A stretch of 64,000 bases of DNA from Closterium sp. NIES-65. Its lineage: Eukaryota > Streptophyta > Zygnematophyceae > Desmidiales > Closteriaceae. Both the position numbers and the translations under genes were made by a program. The notes beneath the pieces were generated by a model, which worked only from the letters and a program-made list of their open reading frames with translations, did no database searches and was not told where the DNA came from. This document shows, one piece after another, positions 22,505-35,468 of the stretch (the stretch's first letter is position 1; every line of letters begins with the position of its first letter). Location: NCBI GenBank assembly GCA_948144175.1, contig CANXME010002068.1, forward strand, positions 6,621,501 to 6,685,500, given 5' to 3'.

Positions 22505-24074
22505 CTACTCCCTGTCCGCGCTGCCCTGGAGCAAGCCCCCCAGGAAATCGTGCACGAGGTGGTGCGTGGCGTGCAGAGCCGCGTTGGGCAAGCGCAGCAG
22601 CGCCGTGGGCAGCGCGTCGGCGACGGCGCCGTTGTGCAGCAGCACGAGCGAGTGCGACACACGCAGCACCTGCACCGCACGCGGAGCACGGAGGGGCGGG
22701 CGGAGAGGGTTGGAGGAGAGGGTGAGGGGAGAGGGTGGGGGGAGAGGGTGGGGGGAGTGGGCGGGGGGGAGAGGGTGGGAAATGGAACAGTGGGGGAACG
22801 GGAGGGGTCACTCCGGGAATGCGGATTGCTCGAAGGGATTTACGAGGCGTGAAATCATGGACAGACAAAGCAAGATGGAGATGCGACATCAGGGATGGGG
22901 GTGAAGATCACGCACACAAACTCACGCCATTGCCCGTGCTTACCTCCAATGATATCATAAATCTTCAAGTTTCACTCGTAACAGTTTCGTTTGAATAATA
23001 AAAAACTCCCCGATCCATGCCCCATTCCCCCTTGAAAATCCCCCCCTTGAAGCCCCTTTCCAAATTCCCGCGCTGACGTCTCTTCCTTGACGCTCCCCCT
23101 TCCCTTCTCGTAATCACTACGCACGTACCTGTTCCGCGCTGTGGCTGACCTGCACCAACGTAACGCCTCGCTCGACATTTGAGGCGCCTTCCCTGACATT
23201 CCCCTTCCCTGCTCGTCGTCATCACTGCGCACGCACGTACCTGTTCCGCGCTGTGGCTAACCCAAACCGCCGTCAGGCCTCGCTCGCGGCACAGCGTCTG
23301 CACGGCTTGCTCCACTTTAAGAGTCGCCGCGGGGTCTAACGCGCTCGTCGGCTCGTCCAATAGCAACACCTCGGGGTCGTTCGCCAGTGCGCGCGCGAGC
23401 GCCACGCGCTGCGCCTGTCCCCCGGATAGGCTCCGCGAATCCCGCTCCGCGAACGACGGCTCGAGCCCGGAGAGACTGAGTAGCTCGTGGATCTTCTCGT
23501 CTGGGAGCTGCCGACCCTCGAGGTTCGGCCCGAACCTGATGTTGTCGGCAACGGTTCCGTCGAAGAGGCTCGGAGTCTGAAAGAGCATGCCAACGCGGCG
23601 CCGGAGGGTGATTACAGGAAGCTTCGAGGAAGTTATGTCGGTGCCATCGAGGAACACGGAGTTCCGAGGCGGCTCGGTGAGGCGATTAAGAGTGCGTAGG
23701 AGAGTGGTCTTCCCGCTGCCGCTAGGGCCGACAAGAACGGTAATTTGGCCACATGGAACTTCGAGGCTCACGTCTGACAGGAGCGGTGGAGATCCGTCAC
23801 CTTTCGGGGATTGGATGGTCAAGCCGCGCACGGAGAACTTGGAATGAGTAGGCTGTCCCGGATCGCGAAGGAGGTTCCCGTCCGAGAAAGACGAACGTGA
23901 CGGAGACAATGCCGTTTCAAGTCCTGCCGTCGAATCGTTGACGGATAACGTCACCTCGCCGTTTACTGATCCGTCCGCATCTGCCGGCGTCGTTGCCGCC
24001 GCGGCGCGTTGCAGCAGGGGTTCTCTGATGTCTGGATTCGGTAAGCTGCTGGCAGCTTGAGGCACGGAAAACAT
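22505..24074 (-). CDS. STAR1/FetA-like ABC transporter ATPase, two exons
   Basis: ATP-binding half of an ALS3/FetB-type transporter. Exons 24,074-23,241 and 22,669-22,505 join in phase to 332 residues ending in TAG. Residues 1-75 are a poorly conserved extension that could be a targeting peptide. The ATPase core has Walker A GPSGSGKTT (116-124), Q-loop Q166, signature LSGGQ (216-220), Walker B LLLDEPTSALD (about 237-247) and H274 in WVSHSAEQ. Exon 2 supplies VLRVSHSLVLLHNGAVADAL. All catalytic motifs are intact. The intron contains an extra copy of the exon 1 end and donor site (23,092-23,174) separated from the real one by a TTTGAGGCGCC half-palindrome. The permease partner lies immediately downstream. 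Confidence 0.9.
23081..23200 (-). repeat. Degenerate copy of ATPase exon 1 end and donor
   Basis: About 85-100 bp repeats 23,186-23,286, including the SHSAEQ codons and the GTACGTGCG donor. The copies are separated by TTTGAGGCGCC at about 23,178-23,189. Use of the second donor would add a short extension and then a stop. Confidence 0.75.
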
Positions 24075-24860
24075 GAAGAAATATACAGCTTTGAAAATGC
24101 AGGAGCTGCGATTAAGCCGTGCGTCCGGCAGTTGTCCACGCGAATATTATAGAACCTACCGCCGCTAGCGCAGGATACGGAGATTATTCAAGCGAGGCGG
24201 GAGGCAGTGAGAAAGTTTGAATGCCAGATTTTATGTTTGGTGCTTGCTGCTTGGTGACTACGAAAAAGGTATGTAGCTTTTTCTTTGAACAGACTTCCCT
24301 TCTCACCGACCAGGGTCGACCCAGATGAGACCCAAAAGCTAGTGACTCTATGCGGGACGTTATCGTAAGGTTCAGTCCGGTGTGCAATTGTCCAAAACGG
24401 TAAGAGCCCAGATACGTAATGTAGCGTATTTGAACAAATGAAGGTGAATCGCCCTCACCACCAGCGTGTTTCCTGGATAACGTGGTGTGTTTATGAAGGG
24501 TACAATTGCGTGACAGCCATTCTGTGACAGTTCGCGATGCGTGAAGGAAGCTGGTTGATCAGGAGGAAACCCCCAAAGCCGCTGGATGCAGCGCATCGGG
24601 ATGGTTCACCAAGCAGCAAAAATTCCTGGGAAAACTGGCAGCTGGAGAACTGGGGGAGGGGTTGGGCTGTTGGATTCTCCAATGCTGGACGCAGCTCTAG
24701 GAAAAGCCTTTCATGTTGACAATTTTGTTATGCTTTATTTAGCTGTACTTCTTCAACACACAACACTATCTAGGATAAGCATATGAAGAAACGAACACTC
24801 CATATGGCTCAATTTGCTAAAGGTTAGAAAAACTGTGGGTATGATGCACAAGATGCCCCT
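24075..24860. other. Intergenic, upstream of ATPase and 3' flank of next gene
   Basis: No supported gene. Probably contains the shared promoter region for the ATPase/permease pair. No repeats of note. Confidence 0.6.
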
Positions 24861-27800
24861 TCACTCCTTCACATGCGGCCTCACACAGCACGTGAAGCCA
24901 GCTCTACGACGAGCAGCAGCCAACGAGTCCTGAGTACGAATATTAGGAGGACGGTGACGGGGAACAAGTTTATGTATAATAAGCTCTCAAGTGAGAAACA
25001 GGACGCGGAGATAAAGTTGTAGCTGATATACCACCCTATCTATCTAGCACAAATGTAGCAATATAGCTTACAATGAGTGTGCAAAAGCATTTGCTTACCA
25101 TGGTGTGCAGTGGAGAAGTCGAGTTGTCCACGTCCGCATGCTTAGTATCCCCCCCAACTTGTAGTTGCTGCTGATGTAATTGTACTTGTTTTGGTTCACC
25201 TCCTTTCTCCAGCCCTTTCCCTCCTTTGTCACTCCTGTCATCACCCCCAGTCTTCCCCCCGTCTCTCCCTTCTCTCGACTCCACTCCCTCCTCCCCATCT
25301 CTTCCCCCTCCCACCGCCCCTCCTCCAACCCCCGCTACAACTGCACGCCCCCCACCACCGCTCTCCACCTGATCCAGTCCCTTTCCACCCCCTTCACCAC
25401 TCAGACCATCTCCCATAACCCCCTCCTCACCCCTCTCCAACCCCTCATCCCTTCCCACCCCTCCTGGGCTCCCATCCTCCCCAGACCCTGCACCAACCCC
25501 CCCATCCCCACTCCCTCCTCCTCCTCCTCCTCCTCCTCCTCCTCCTCCTCCTCCTCCTCCTCCTCCTCCTCCTCCTCCTCCTCCTCCTCCTCCTCCTCCT
25601 CCTCCTCCTCCTCCTCCTCCTTCACCAGTCGCCCCCATACCCGCACTCCCCCCACCGCTTCTCGACCGGGTGACAGAGCGGACGCGGGACATGAGTCTTG
25701 AGCCAGCAGCAGAGAGAGAGAGCGACGAGGAGACCGTGAGGGAGGACGAGCGGAGGGGGCGGGGAAGGGACCCCCCCGCACCCCACTTGCTGGAAGGAGA
25801 GTGGGGGGCGTTGGTGGAAGAAGAAGAGTGGGATTGCGGAGATGTGTGGGATGGTGGGGAGGGGTGGGCTGATGGCGGAGAGTGGGAAACTGGGCCGGTG
25901 TGAGCTGGCGGGGAGGAGTGGAGAGGAGAGGAGAGGGAGGATATGGGGGAGGGAGAGGGGTGGGGATCAGAGGGGGAGTGGGCCTTAGGGGGGGTGGTGG
26001 TGCGGGTGTTGGAGGGAGTGGCAGCGGGGCGGGGAAGGAGAGTGGTGGGGGTAAGCTTCTGGGAAGGTGCATGGAGGAGCATGGATCCTGGTAACCGTGG
26101 GGCAGGCGGAGTGGTGGTAGTGGCATTTGGTGTGGCGGATGGCGGGGCGGTTGTTGCTGATGTGGGTGAGGCAGTGACAGTGACAGGTGCAACGTGTGTA
26201 GTGGTTGTTGCAGGTGTGGAGGCTGTAGCAGGAGTAGCGGCTGCTGCAGGTGCAGCGGCAGTGGCAGGTGACGCCGATGGAGCAGAAGGGGCACAAGTGG
26301 GAGAGGCAGCAGCGGCCATACAGGAAGCATCATTACCAGGAGAAGCGGAACCGGTAGGTCCTCCAGAAGTGGGTGATTCTGGTGCCACTGCTCCAGCTGC
26401 TGCTGGCTCGTCTGGTGCATGTGATGCTTGAGGGGGTGTTTTACGCCCTGCGAGTGTATCAGCTTCTTCTTTCGCTTCTGCAAGGGTGGCTTCTGCCGCT
26501 GCCGCCCCTGCAGGTGCTTCTTCTTCTGCTGCTGCTGCTGCCTGTGCTGATGAATGTGGTGATAGCAATGCCTCTTGTCCATCTCCCTGTACCGCCGCCA
26601 CCGCCACTGCCGACGCCGCCACTGCCGCTGCCGCCACCGCTGCTGCTGATGCTGCTGCTGTTTGTGCCCTCTCCTCGTCCTCTGCCGGTGTGAGCCCATC
26701 AGGCAGCAGCAATGCACCTAGAGCCAACTTTTCCACGCCTTCACGCACCCCTAATCCTGAATTATCGTGCTCAGATTCACCATCTGACCTGCCCTCTGCA
26801 CGCGCTGCGCTATTTGACCCCGTATCCTCCGTTCTCTCATTCCCCGTTGCTCCTATTAACCCCCCAGCACCGATCTGCACCCCATTGCTTGGTTCCTCTT
26901 GAACTCCCTGCGCCCCATCACTCGTAGTGCCAGGTTTCCCCTCTTCCTTCCCCTTTTCGTTACCCTCTCCCTTCCCCTCTCCCATCCCTTCTCCCCCCTC
27001 CTCTCCCCTCCGTTCTCCCCCTTCTTCTCCTCTCCTTTCTCCTGATCCCAACCCCTCTTCACCCCCGGCCTCTCTGTGTCTCGTTCTCCCTGCCTCTGCC
27101 TCGTCCTCTGCCACTGCATCTCCCTCCATCTCTACTCCTTTACCAGATCCAGTCATTGCTTCTTCTATCTTGCCATCAACCCCGACCACACTAGACCCTA
27201 TCACAATCGCCTCCTTTTCTTCCACCCTCGTCTCCCCTCCATCTCCCCTCTCCCCCTCCTCCCGCTCCTCCCTTCCATCCAAACCACTCTTCACCACCAC
27301 CTCTCCCTTCCCCACAGCTCTCCTCCACTCGCCCTCCCCTCCTTCCTCCCCTCCTCCCTGCCTCTTCCCCTCCTCCGTCCCATCCCCATCATCCAAAGCA
27401 ACGCCCACCACTGCTCCACTCGTCTCATCCTCCCCTCGTGCCGGCCCCTCTTTACGAGCCACCTCATAAATAGACCCCTTTTCCCCCTCTGCCCATGTCC
27501 CACCCTCTCCGCCCTCCAAAACCTCTACCCCTTTCCCCGCCTCTGCCCCTTCTGCCCGCTCTGCCCCCCCGGCCCCCACGGTCCCCACGGTCCCCTCATC
27601 GTCATCCTGGTAGTTGAGGAAAGCGTCGACCACAGCGTCCTCCTCCTCCCCCAGGCCCAGACTACTCATGGCATCGCCTCCCTCCTCTGCCTCGTAAAAC
27701 TCCTCCTCTGATGATGATGAATCGCCCTCCCTCTGCTCTTTTTCCTCTTTTTCCTCCTTTTCCTCCTTGTCCTCCTTTTCCGCGCTTGCATCCCGCTCCT

Positions 27801-29351
27801 CCCCCTCCCTCTTTGTTTCCATTCCACTTTCCTCTTCTCCACACTCCTCCATCTCCCTCCCCTTCCCCTCCTCTCTCCTCTTCCCCTCCGCCCCCAGCCC
27901 AGCACCTCCTTCCACATCTCCCACAATCGACACTCCTCCCTTCACCAACAGTAACCTACCACTCTCTAGCTCACCTGTACCCTCGCCTGCCCGGCTGCCA
28001 CCACCAACAGCACCATCACCAGAAGAAGCACTCGAGTCCCGGCCACAAGCCATACTGCTGCTTAGACTGCTGCCTAGGCTGCTATCCTGGCTGCTATCCA
28101 CTCTCTTGTTGAGACTGTTCCTTGAGCTGCTGCTGCTGCTGCTGCTTCCCAAGCTGCTGCTCACCCTGCTTCCCCGATTGCTGTCAGGGGTCACTACCTG
28201 ATGCCCCTCCGCCCCTCTCCTGTCTCCCTGCTGCCCCCTTCTCTCTTCGTCTCCACCTCTCTCCCCAACTGCAGTCCCACACAGATTCCCCCGCTCCTCC
28301 TCCCCACTGCCCAACCCTTCTCCTTCCACACCCACGCCTCTCTCCCCCACCACCCCCAAGCGTGCACCTGACGTTTCACCTACCCTCTCACCTGACATTT
28401 CACCTGACAAGTCATCACCCGGGGCTCTGCACTCCCCTGCGCTTCCCTCCCTCCCAAGCACCCTTGTCTCGTCACCGCCCTCTCTTTCCTCCCCTTCTGT
28501 TCCTCCACTCCCCCCTGCCACCGCCACCCCCTCCCCTCCCCCGCTCTCCCCAATCATACCTAGGAAAGTTCTAAGAGCCTTTTCGAGTTCCCTCGCTGCG
28601 TCCCTCTTCCGAACCCGTTGACCTAGTTCACCCGCCTCACCCTCCCCATCTCTTCCACCTGCTCCTTCCCACTGCACTCCACCTCCCACCACGCCCTCCG
28701 ACACCCCCTCCTGCTGCCCTTCCACCTCATCCTTTCCCCCAGACAAGCCTGTCGAGTCGAGTTGCGCCAGGAGGGATTGCAGTAGCGGCACCATAGAGTG
28801 GAGGGGGGGTGAGGCTGGTCCCACAGCAGTGGGTGGGAGAGCAGGAGAGGGAACAGCAGGGGAAGGATCAGCAGAGGGGGGATCAGCAGAGGGGGAAGCA
28901 GCATGGGGAGGAACAGCAGAAGGGTCCACCTCTTCCTTTCCCCCGTCCTCCCCCCTCCTTGTCCTCTCCTCCCCCATTTTTTCCCCTTCATCCGCTCTCC
29001 CTTCCTCGTCCTCCGCGCGCCTCCCCCCTTCCACCTGCCTAAGCCCACTGCTCCCAGCAGCATACCTCCACCCCACGGTCCCCACCTCCCCCCCAACCGA
29101 CAAAGACCTAAACCCGCCCCTGAACCCTACTCCCTCCCTAAACCCCCGAGGGGATACACCAGGGGAGGAACCAGGACTAGCAGACCCCTCCCTCCCGTCC
29201 CTCCCGTCTCTCCCCCACCGCTGCCGCCTCATTTCGTTTCGGAAGGTGCGGCGGGGGGAGAGGAAGGAGGAGAGGCGAGGCGAAGCCGGGGCATCCATTG
29301 AGCTCCACCGAGGGGAGCGCACGGCGGGTTCTTCTGGAAAGGTTCCTGCAC

Positions 29352-29393
<42 letters not shown>

Positions 29394-32300
29394 GTGATGA
29401 TGCTGATGCTGAGGCTGCTTGCGTAGAGGTTGTTGCTACCACCAGCAGTCTAAGATCCTTTGGAGGGGGGATAGGAGAGGTGTGGGAGAGAGGAGAGGCG
29501 GATAGGGTCGTGTCCCTCTCCCTTTCTCTCTCACTCTCACCCCCAAATGGCACTGCCCCGTTTCCTCTGGACTCCGCCAGAATAGCATCTGCTGCCCGGG
29601 AAAGGACCGAGTCGGGCAGGGAAAGACTATTCCGGCCCGTCTTTTGAAGCATTCTTGAAGGGCGCGGAGGAGGAGAGGAAATGGCAGCAACAGCAGCGGC
29701 AGAGGCAGCGGCGGCAGAGGCAGAAGCAGAGGCAGCAGAAGCCAAAGGAGCAGAAGAAGAAGCGGCAGAGGCAGCGGGAGGGGCGGTAGAAGAGGCAGCT
29801 TGAATGAGAGCGCGGATGGAGGGGAAGGAGCGGGAGGTGGGCTCGTCCCCTCCACCGTACTCAGAACGGGCCAGTGGTATTTCCGAGTGTGACGCAGAGC
29901 GGGCGGCGTTCTGATGGGCAGCTGGAGAGCAAAAGGCGTCCTGGCGACCAGCAGCAGAGGACGTGGATGGTGCGTGGTATGTGTCGCTGGTGCCTCTGCC
30001 GTTCTTGGTAATGTGGTTGCTATTGCTGTTATTGCTGCTGCTGCCGTGGCTGTTGCCGAATTGACTATCACTGCTATGCCTGCTGCTGCCCGTTAAACCC
30101 CCCTCTTCTCCTGCACCCTCTCCGGCCTTCCCACCCGCCCCCCTGCCGTCCAAACTCACGCCCCTCACGTGTGAGAACGATACAAGGGTGGCTGGTTCAA
30201 GCGTAAATAGCGGAACCTCAGGAGACGAAGGAGGGGAAGGAAGCGCATCCAATGATTCTACCCTTTCCCCTCCCTCGCTCCCAACAGGCCCTGGTGTTAC
30301 TGCCGCTCCCACTCTTCCCTGCTCCCTTGCTTCTGTTGCTGCAACCCCCGGGGGTTGAGTGAACGGGGGAGGCGTTTTTTCCCTCCGCCAGGGGAGGTCG
30401 CTACTGGTGAAGGCTGGTAGGGTGAGCCGGGTGGCTGATGCATCAGGAAAACCGCTGCCACTATCACCACTGCCGCTGCCGCTGCCGCTGCTGTTACTGC
30501 CGCCGCCGTTGCTGCCACCGGCACTGTCCCCACTGTCCCCCCCACTGCTGTTTATGCCGCTGATGTTGATTCTGGGAGAGTAGGGATATATGGGACCTCC
30601 AAATGCGCCCATGCCATGCACACGCACTGCTGCTGCTGCCTCTGCCTCCGCCTCTGCCTGTGCCGCTGCCTGCCTCTGCACCTGCGCTGCTGCTAACGCT
30701 TCCATGTCCATGCCTCGTCTCGTTTCTGGAGAACTCTCAGAAGCTAACTGGTCTCCTCTTGCCAATGGCAGATCAACAGCATCAGAAGTGGAGGCTCCCT
30801 GTAGCCCCTCTCGCGGTCTCTCCCCCTGCCCCTGCCCTTCTCCTAATCCCTGCCCCTGCAACTGCCCTCCCCGTGACCCCTGTGCCCCATGCCCCTCTTC
30901 CCAACCGCCTGCCCTTGGCTCTGCCCGTGTTGCCTCGCTAGGCATGGCCTCGCTGCTGCTCGCTTGACCAGTGATTTCCCCACTGCTGCCTTCCCCACTT
31001 CTGCTACCATCAGCGGCAGCAGCAGCGGCAGCAGAGGTAGACAAAACCGGTGCATGCACAGAGGGAGGCAGGGGAGAGGAGCAAGGGAGAGGGACGGCGG
31101 GCAGGGGGAGGGAGGAGAGAGGAGGGACGGCCGGGAGGGGGAGAGTCGAGAGGTTCCAGGAGGAAAAGCTTGGCGAGGTGAGCTCCACGTCAGCTGCCGC
31201 CCGGGGGCTCACACTGCCGCCCTTGCTCCGACTGTCCCCACTGGCGCCGCCGCCGCTGCTGCTTCTGCTGCTGCTACTCGTCGTGCTGCCATTGTTGTCC
31301 CTACATTCCGTGCCCTCAACCCCCACGGACGCAGATGCAAAAGACGAACCGGGAGGAGGAGGAGGCGCAGGCGGGGGAACCGAAGCAGCTACGGCACTTG
31401 TGCTGCTGCTGCTGCCGCTGCTGCTCAGTCTGGCACTCATTCCAGACCCACCCGCACCAGCCACACCACCTGCAGCAGCACCCGTCGCAGGAACAACCCC
31501 ATGCCTACTGCGGCGACGCATGCGAGAGGGCGAGGAGGGCAGAGCCGAGTCAGAAGCAGCAGCAGGGCTGCGAAGGCCAAAAGGGCTGCGAACATGAGCA
31601 TCAGAAGGGCTTCGGAGGTCAGAGGGGAAGACCTCGAGACCCACTCCCAGGCGGTTCAGAGCCTCCAGTTTGCTGGTAGAGCCGCTGTGGATGCTGTTGG
31701 GAAGTGACAATCCCCCTGGTGCTGTGCTCTTCCCTGCTTCTTCTTGCCCCTGCCGCCTTCCCTCACTGCCCCCTGTGCTGGTTCGTGCTGGGTCGCTCTC
31801 TCCTCCTGCTCCTCCTGCTCCTGCCGCTTCGTCTTCCCCAGCAGCTTCTCCTGCTGTTGCTGTTGCTGCGGCTGCAGCTGTCGTTGCTCCCTGATCCGCC
31901 ACGTGTCCCTGGGAATCAGCCGAAGCCCGTGCGTCCGCACCACCTGACTCAGCGGCTAGGCCATCTGACTCAGCGGCAAGACCACCTGACTCAGCAGCTG
32001 CAGAGAACGCGGCCGAAGCAGGCGGATATGAAGGAGGGTGGGTGGAGGAGGGATGAGACGGTGACTGGGACGACCCATGTGTGGTCGATCCAGGGACGGT
32101 TGCAGCAGAGGGAGAGGAGGGGAGCGTGGGGGAGGAGAGAGAGGACGAAGGGGAGGAGGCCTGATCAAGGGTGAGGATGTCAGGAGCGGAGGAGACAGGA
32201 GGGGAGGTGACAATGTTGAGCGATGCTCCAAAGAAGCTGTCCATGTCCTGCCGAGGAGTATGTGTGGTTGATGGGAGGGACATGGAAGAGGGAGGTTGAG

Positions 32301-33773
32301 GCGAGGAAGATCAGGATGGCTTTCCACGGCATTTCCCATTGCTTAACAGCACAGGGGATGTGGCAGCATGCCATGTCATGCCATGTCATGCCATGTCATG
32401 CCGTGTCATGCCGTGTCATGCCGTGTCATGCCGTGTCATGCTGTGTCATGCTGTCTCATGCAACGGGTTACGCGGAAACGCAGCAGCATCGCACGACACA
32501 GCAGCACGGCACGGCATGCCACGGCACGGACCCACACAGCACAGCAGGGACGTACATCAAAGAGGAAAGACTCCACGGAGCTCCCAATGAGAGCATCCAC
32601 CGCCCTGCTGGGGGGACTCAGCTCACCCCCTGCTGCTTCTCCTGCTCCTGCTGCCCCTGCTCCTGCGCCTGCTCCTGAATAAGATAAGGATGGCCCCATC
32701 CCATCCCCCATGCTCCATGGAAGGTCGCCAATGTCTGTCTCTATCCCTGCGCCTCCCATACCCATGCCCCCCCCCATCCCCATGCCCGTGCCTGCGCCTA
32801 TCCGCGCACTCGCTGCATTAGCGCCGGCGGCGGAACCAGCCACCCCCGCCCTGTGGGTTCCGTCTTGCGCTCCCCCATCGTGCCCCTCGGGACTGCCGGG
32901 GATGGCCACGTGCAGCTGCAGGCGGTGGCGCTGGCGCAGGGGGAGCGGGGTCTCGCGCGGCTGCGGAAGGCGGAAGCGGGGCCGGCGGAGACGCGGGAGT
33001 GTTGAAGGGGAGGTGTGAGGGGGGAGGGTCAGAGGGGAAGGGGAAGAGGGGGGAGGGGGGGGGGGGGGTGTTAGTCGGATTGGCGGACGCGGTAGGGGCG
33101 GAACAGGGGAGGGAGGGGGTATGGAGTAAGAGGGGAGCGAAAGTGCATGAGTTGGTGAAAAGCAAGGCCTTGACGATAGCCCGAGTGGTAAGCAAAATAG
33201 GGAGAAAGGCATGGGGTTACAACCCGAGCCGCAACCACATAGAACATGCATGGAGTGAGAGAATGTTAAGGGGCATTAGCACGAAGAAGCGAGTGACAAA
33301 CAGCGAGTTGTTTGGGATATTTAATGCTAGTATGGCAATACATTGTAACGCGGACAGATTTATGGCAGGTACGCGTTTTAACGCGACACCACATACAGTC
33401 ACAAAATACCATGTATTTGATATGGGCCTAAAGCCGTGTTCCTTTCCTGAAAAATAAACCTTTGATATCATAACCCTTTGTACGCATTTGTCCCTAACTT
33501 GTAATAGCAATTCTCCTGTGTCTCTGTTTCGAGACATTTCATCACCTGGTTGAAGTCATTATCATTGGAGCTTGTCCGTCCCGCCGCTCCGTCTGCGACG
33601 GTCGCACCGAAATCGTCGCTAGCCGGGAAACCGTTAGAGCTGTCCCGTTCCTGTTCCTCTCGCCCTCCAATGCCATCGCTTTGGGTTCCAATCCAAGCTA
33701 AATCTGGTGGTAAGACAGTTGTCAATGCATTCTCTGTTTCGCCGTATCCGTCGCTGGATTTTCTGGGCTCCAT
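24861..33773 (-). CDS. Giant low-complexity protein, 2,601 residues, unknown function
   Basis: I do not recognise this protein. Minus-strand exons 33,773-33,546, 32,915-32,556, 32,247-25,099 and 24,929-24,861 join at GT-AG sites, all in phase 0, to 2,601 residues. Exon 1 begins MEPRKSSDGYGETEN; exon 2 is Gly/Ala-rich and ends in SFLFD; the 7.1-kb exon 3 begins DMDSFFGASLN. The rest is almost wholly disordered: Ser, Ala, Pro and Thr tracts, an acidic Glu-rich centre with KEEKEEKEEK and SSSSEEEFYEAEEGG, a Gly run of about 37 from a (TCC)n tract, and basic SRVRSVTRSRS. Short motifs SLPNSIHSGSTSKLEALNRLGVGLE and GRNSLSLPDSVLSRAADAILAES may be functional. No enzyme domain, membrane span or signal peptide is evident. 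A continuous 7-kb ORF argues for real coding despite composition. Exon 1 is the least certain. Confidence 0.7.
25516..25622. repeat. (TCC)n coding microsatellite
   Basis: About 35 uninterrupted trinucleotides encoding a poly-Gly run on the minus strand within the giant protein. Confidence 0.95.
32366..32462. repeat. 10-bp tandem repeat CATGCCGTGT in intron
   Basis: About ten copies of CATGCCATGT/CATGCCGTGT lie in the intron between exons 2 and 3 of the giant gene. Confidence 0.9.
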
Positions 33774-34608
33774 TTCAGCTTCCGGCTCAGCTGTTCCGGG
33801 GTCTCACGAGTCAAACTTGAAGCTTGTTAAACAGTAGGAAAGTAATGGTAGGGTTTCTTGCTTGTGCCGGCTTAATAAAGCGTCCATGCTCGTTATGCTG
33901 TTCTAATAGAGAGGATTACTCGCTACTTGCCTTGCAGAATGTAAGTCAGCCAACTAAAGCGCAAAATGTTTCTACCGACCCTGTTATCTGAGTGGTGTGG
34001 TGGTTGGGTGGTATATTTGGCGCCAAAACTATGTGAGCTTGGGTGGGTGGGGTGGGGTAGAGAGGGATGGTGGTGGTTCTGGTGCGTGCTGGCTGGTGGC
34101 GCTGGTGGCTCGGTTCGGAGTCGCTGGCTGCTGCTCGGTATTCTCGGAGGTGGAGCGAGCAGCACACGGTTCTGCGAACGAGCGACTGATGAAAAACCGC
34201 AACGACAACTGAAAGCTCGCACAAGGGCAGACGAGGAGTCTGCGACCTGTACGAATTGGCTGTGGCCGTGGGTGCTACGTTTTGGTTTTCAAATCGCCCA
34301 AGTTGCTCCTGAGGTCAACCCTCACCATGGCTGGCCTGTATAATTTCTCTGGAGCTTTTCATAACTGACATTCACTTAGCACGGAACTCGAAACTTTATA
34401 TTCTAGTTAGGCAACCATTTTTCGCTGGAATGAAACCATAAATATTTCCAAGTAGCTAATGGTATCTCTTATACAATCTGGAAACAAGTTAGAAATAAAC
34501 GTAAAATTTAGGATGTACACATTGTTCAGACCTTGGTCACATCAGCGTTGTCAAGCTGGTGAAGAATGCGACGGCGGCGGCTTGGTTGCATTCCTGAGCC
34601 GCAATAAC
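33774..34608. other. Intergenic region, 5' flank of giant gene
   Basis: No supported gene. Short ORFs lack features. Probably includes the giant-gene promoter. Confidence 0.5.
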
Positions 34609-35468
34609 GGCGAGATCGCGCGCATCGGCGGAAATCGCGTTTCTCTCAAAAGAATCGACCTAAATTGCTCCGACCTCGCCACGCGAGCGTTTTTCTTAAT
34701 TAGATGGACCGCCTTCCCCCCCGCCCCCCCGAACCCGTTTTTCCCGCCCTTCCCCTCCGAAATTCGGGCAGCCGCTGGATTTTTGTGGAATCACAAACAG
34801 TGACGAATAAATGCTCCCCACATCATGCCAAATCCTCCGTGTAGTTGTGGCGTGCCACATCAGCTTTCGCAATAGACTCTATAATTTCGGAGGTTGCTTC
34901 TCGATCTCCAGAAGCTCTTATGCACAGTGATTGTATCATGTTTTTTTGGATTAGCCCATGCCATTAGATAGGAGCGCAAGAAAACACATAACAAATGACC
35001 TATAGTCTTTTCATATCTGCTGATATCTATACGTACACCTGCTTTTGGGAGACATAAAATAAAAAATAGAGTTACATTTTATTCACTCATAGTAATAGTC
35101 ATTCAAAGTCAAATCAATATCGTCCTCCTATTATTATTATTCTAAAAAATATTGTTACTTGGCATAAAATTAATATAATCCAAATTAGTAAAGGTACTAC
35201 AACGGCTGATGGAACAACCTAACGTGCACGTCATTTTACATTGAAGAATCAGAACGCCTAGTATTTTGAATTCGTGACTGTTTGTGATTTCACGGGAGTA
35301 CACACGGCTGCCCGAATTTCGGAGGGGAAGGGCGGGAAAATCGGGTTGGGGGGGCGGGGGGAAATGCGGTCCATCCAATTATGAAAAACGCCCACGTGGC
35401 GAAGTCGGAGCAATTCAGGTCGATTCGTTTAAGAAATACGTGATTTCCGCCGATGCGCGCGATCTCGC
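34609..35468. repeat. Inverted repeat, two about 199-bp arms with AT-rich centre
   Basis: 34,609-34,807 and 35,271-35,468 are reverse complements with moderate divergence; both contain the words for GGCGAGATCGCGCGC and AAATTCGGGCAG. The 463-bp centre is AT-rich, unlike the GC-rich surroundings, and has no ORF of note. The structure resembles a foldback or MITE-type element, but no clear target duplication or terminal motif is visible. Confidence 0.7.

Noticed and set aside
25180-31700. Plus-strand ORFs antisense to the giant gene
   Set aside because: They are shadow frames of low-complexity coding sequence; none has splice-consistent extensions or recognisable motifs.
34459-34803. Small protein-coding gene
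   Set aside because: Most of the ORF is one arm of the inverted repeat; start context and splice sites are unconvincing.
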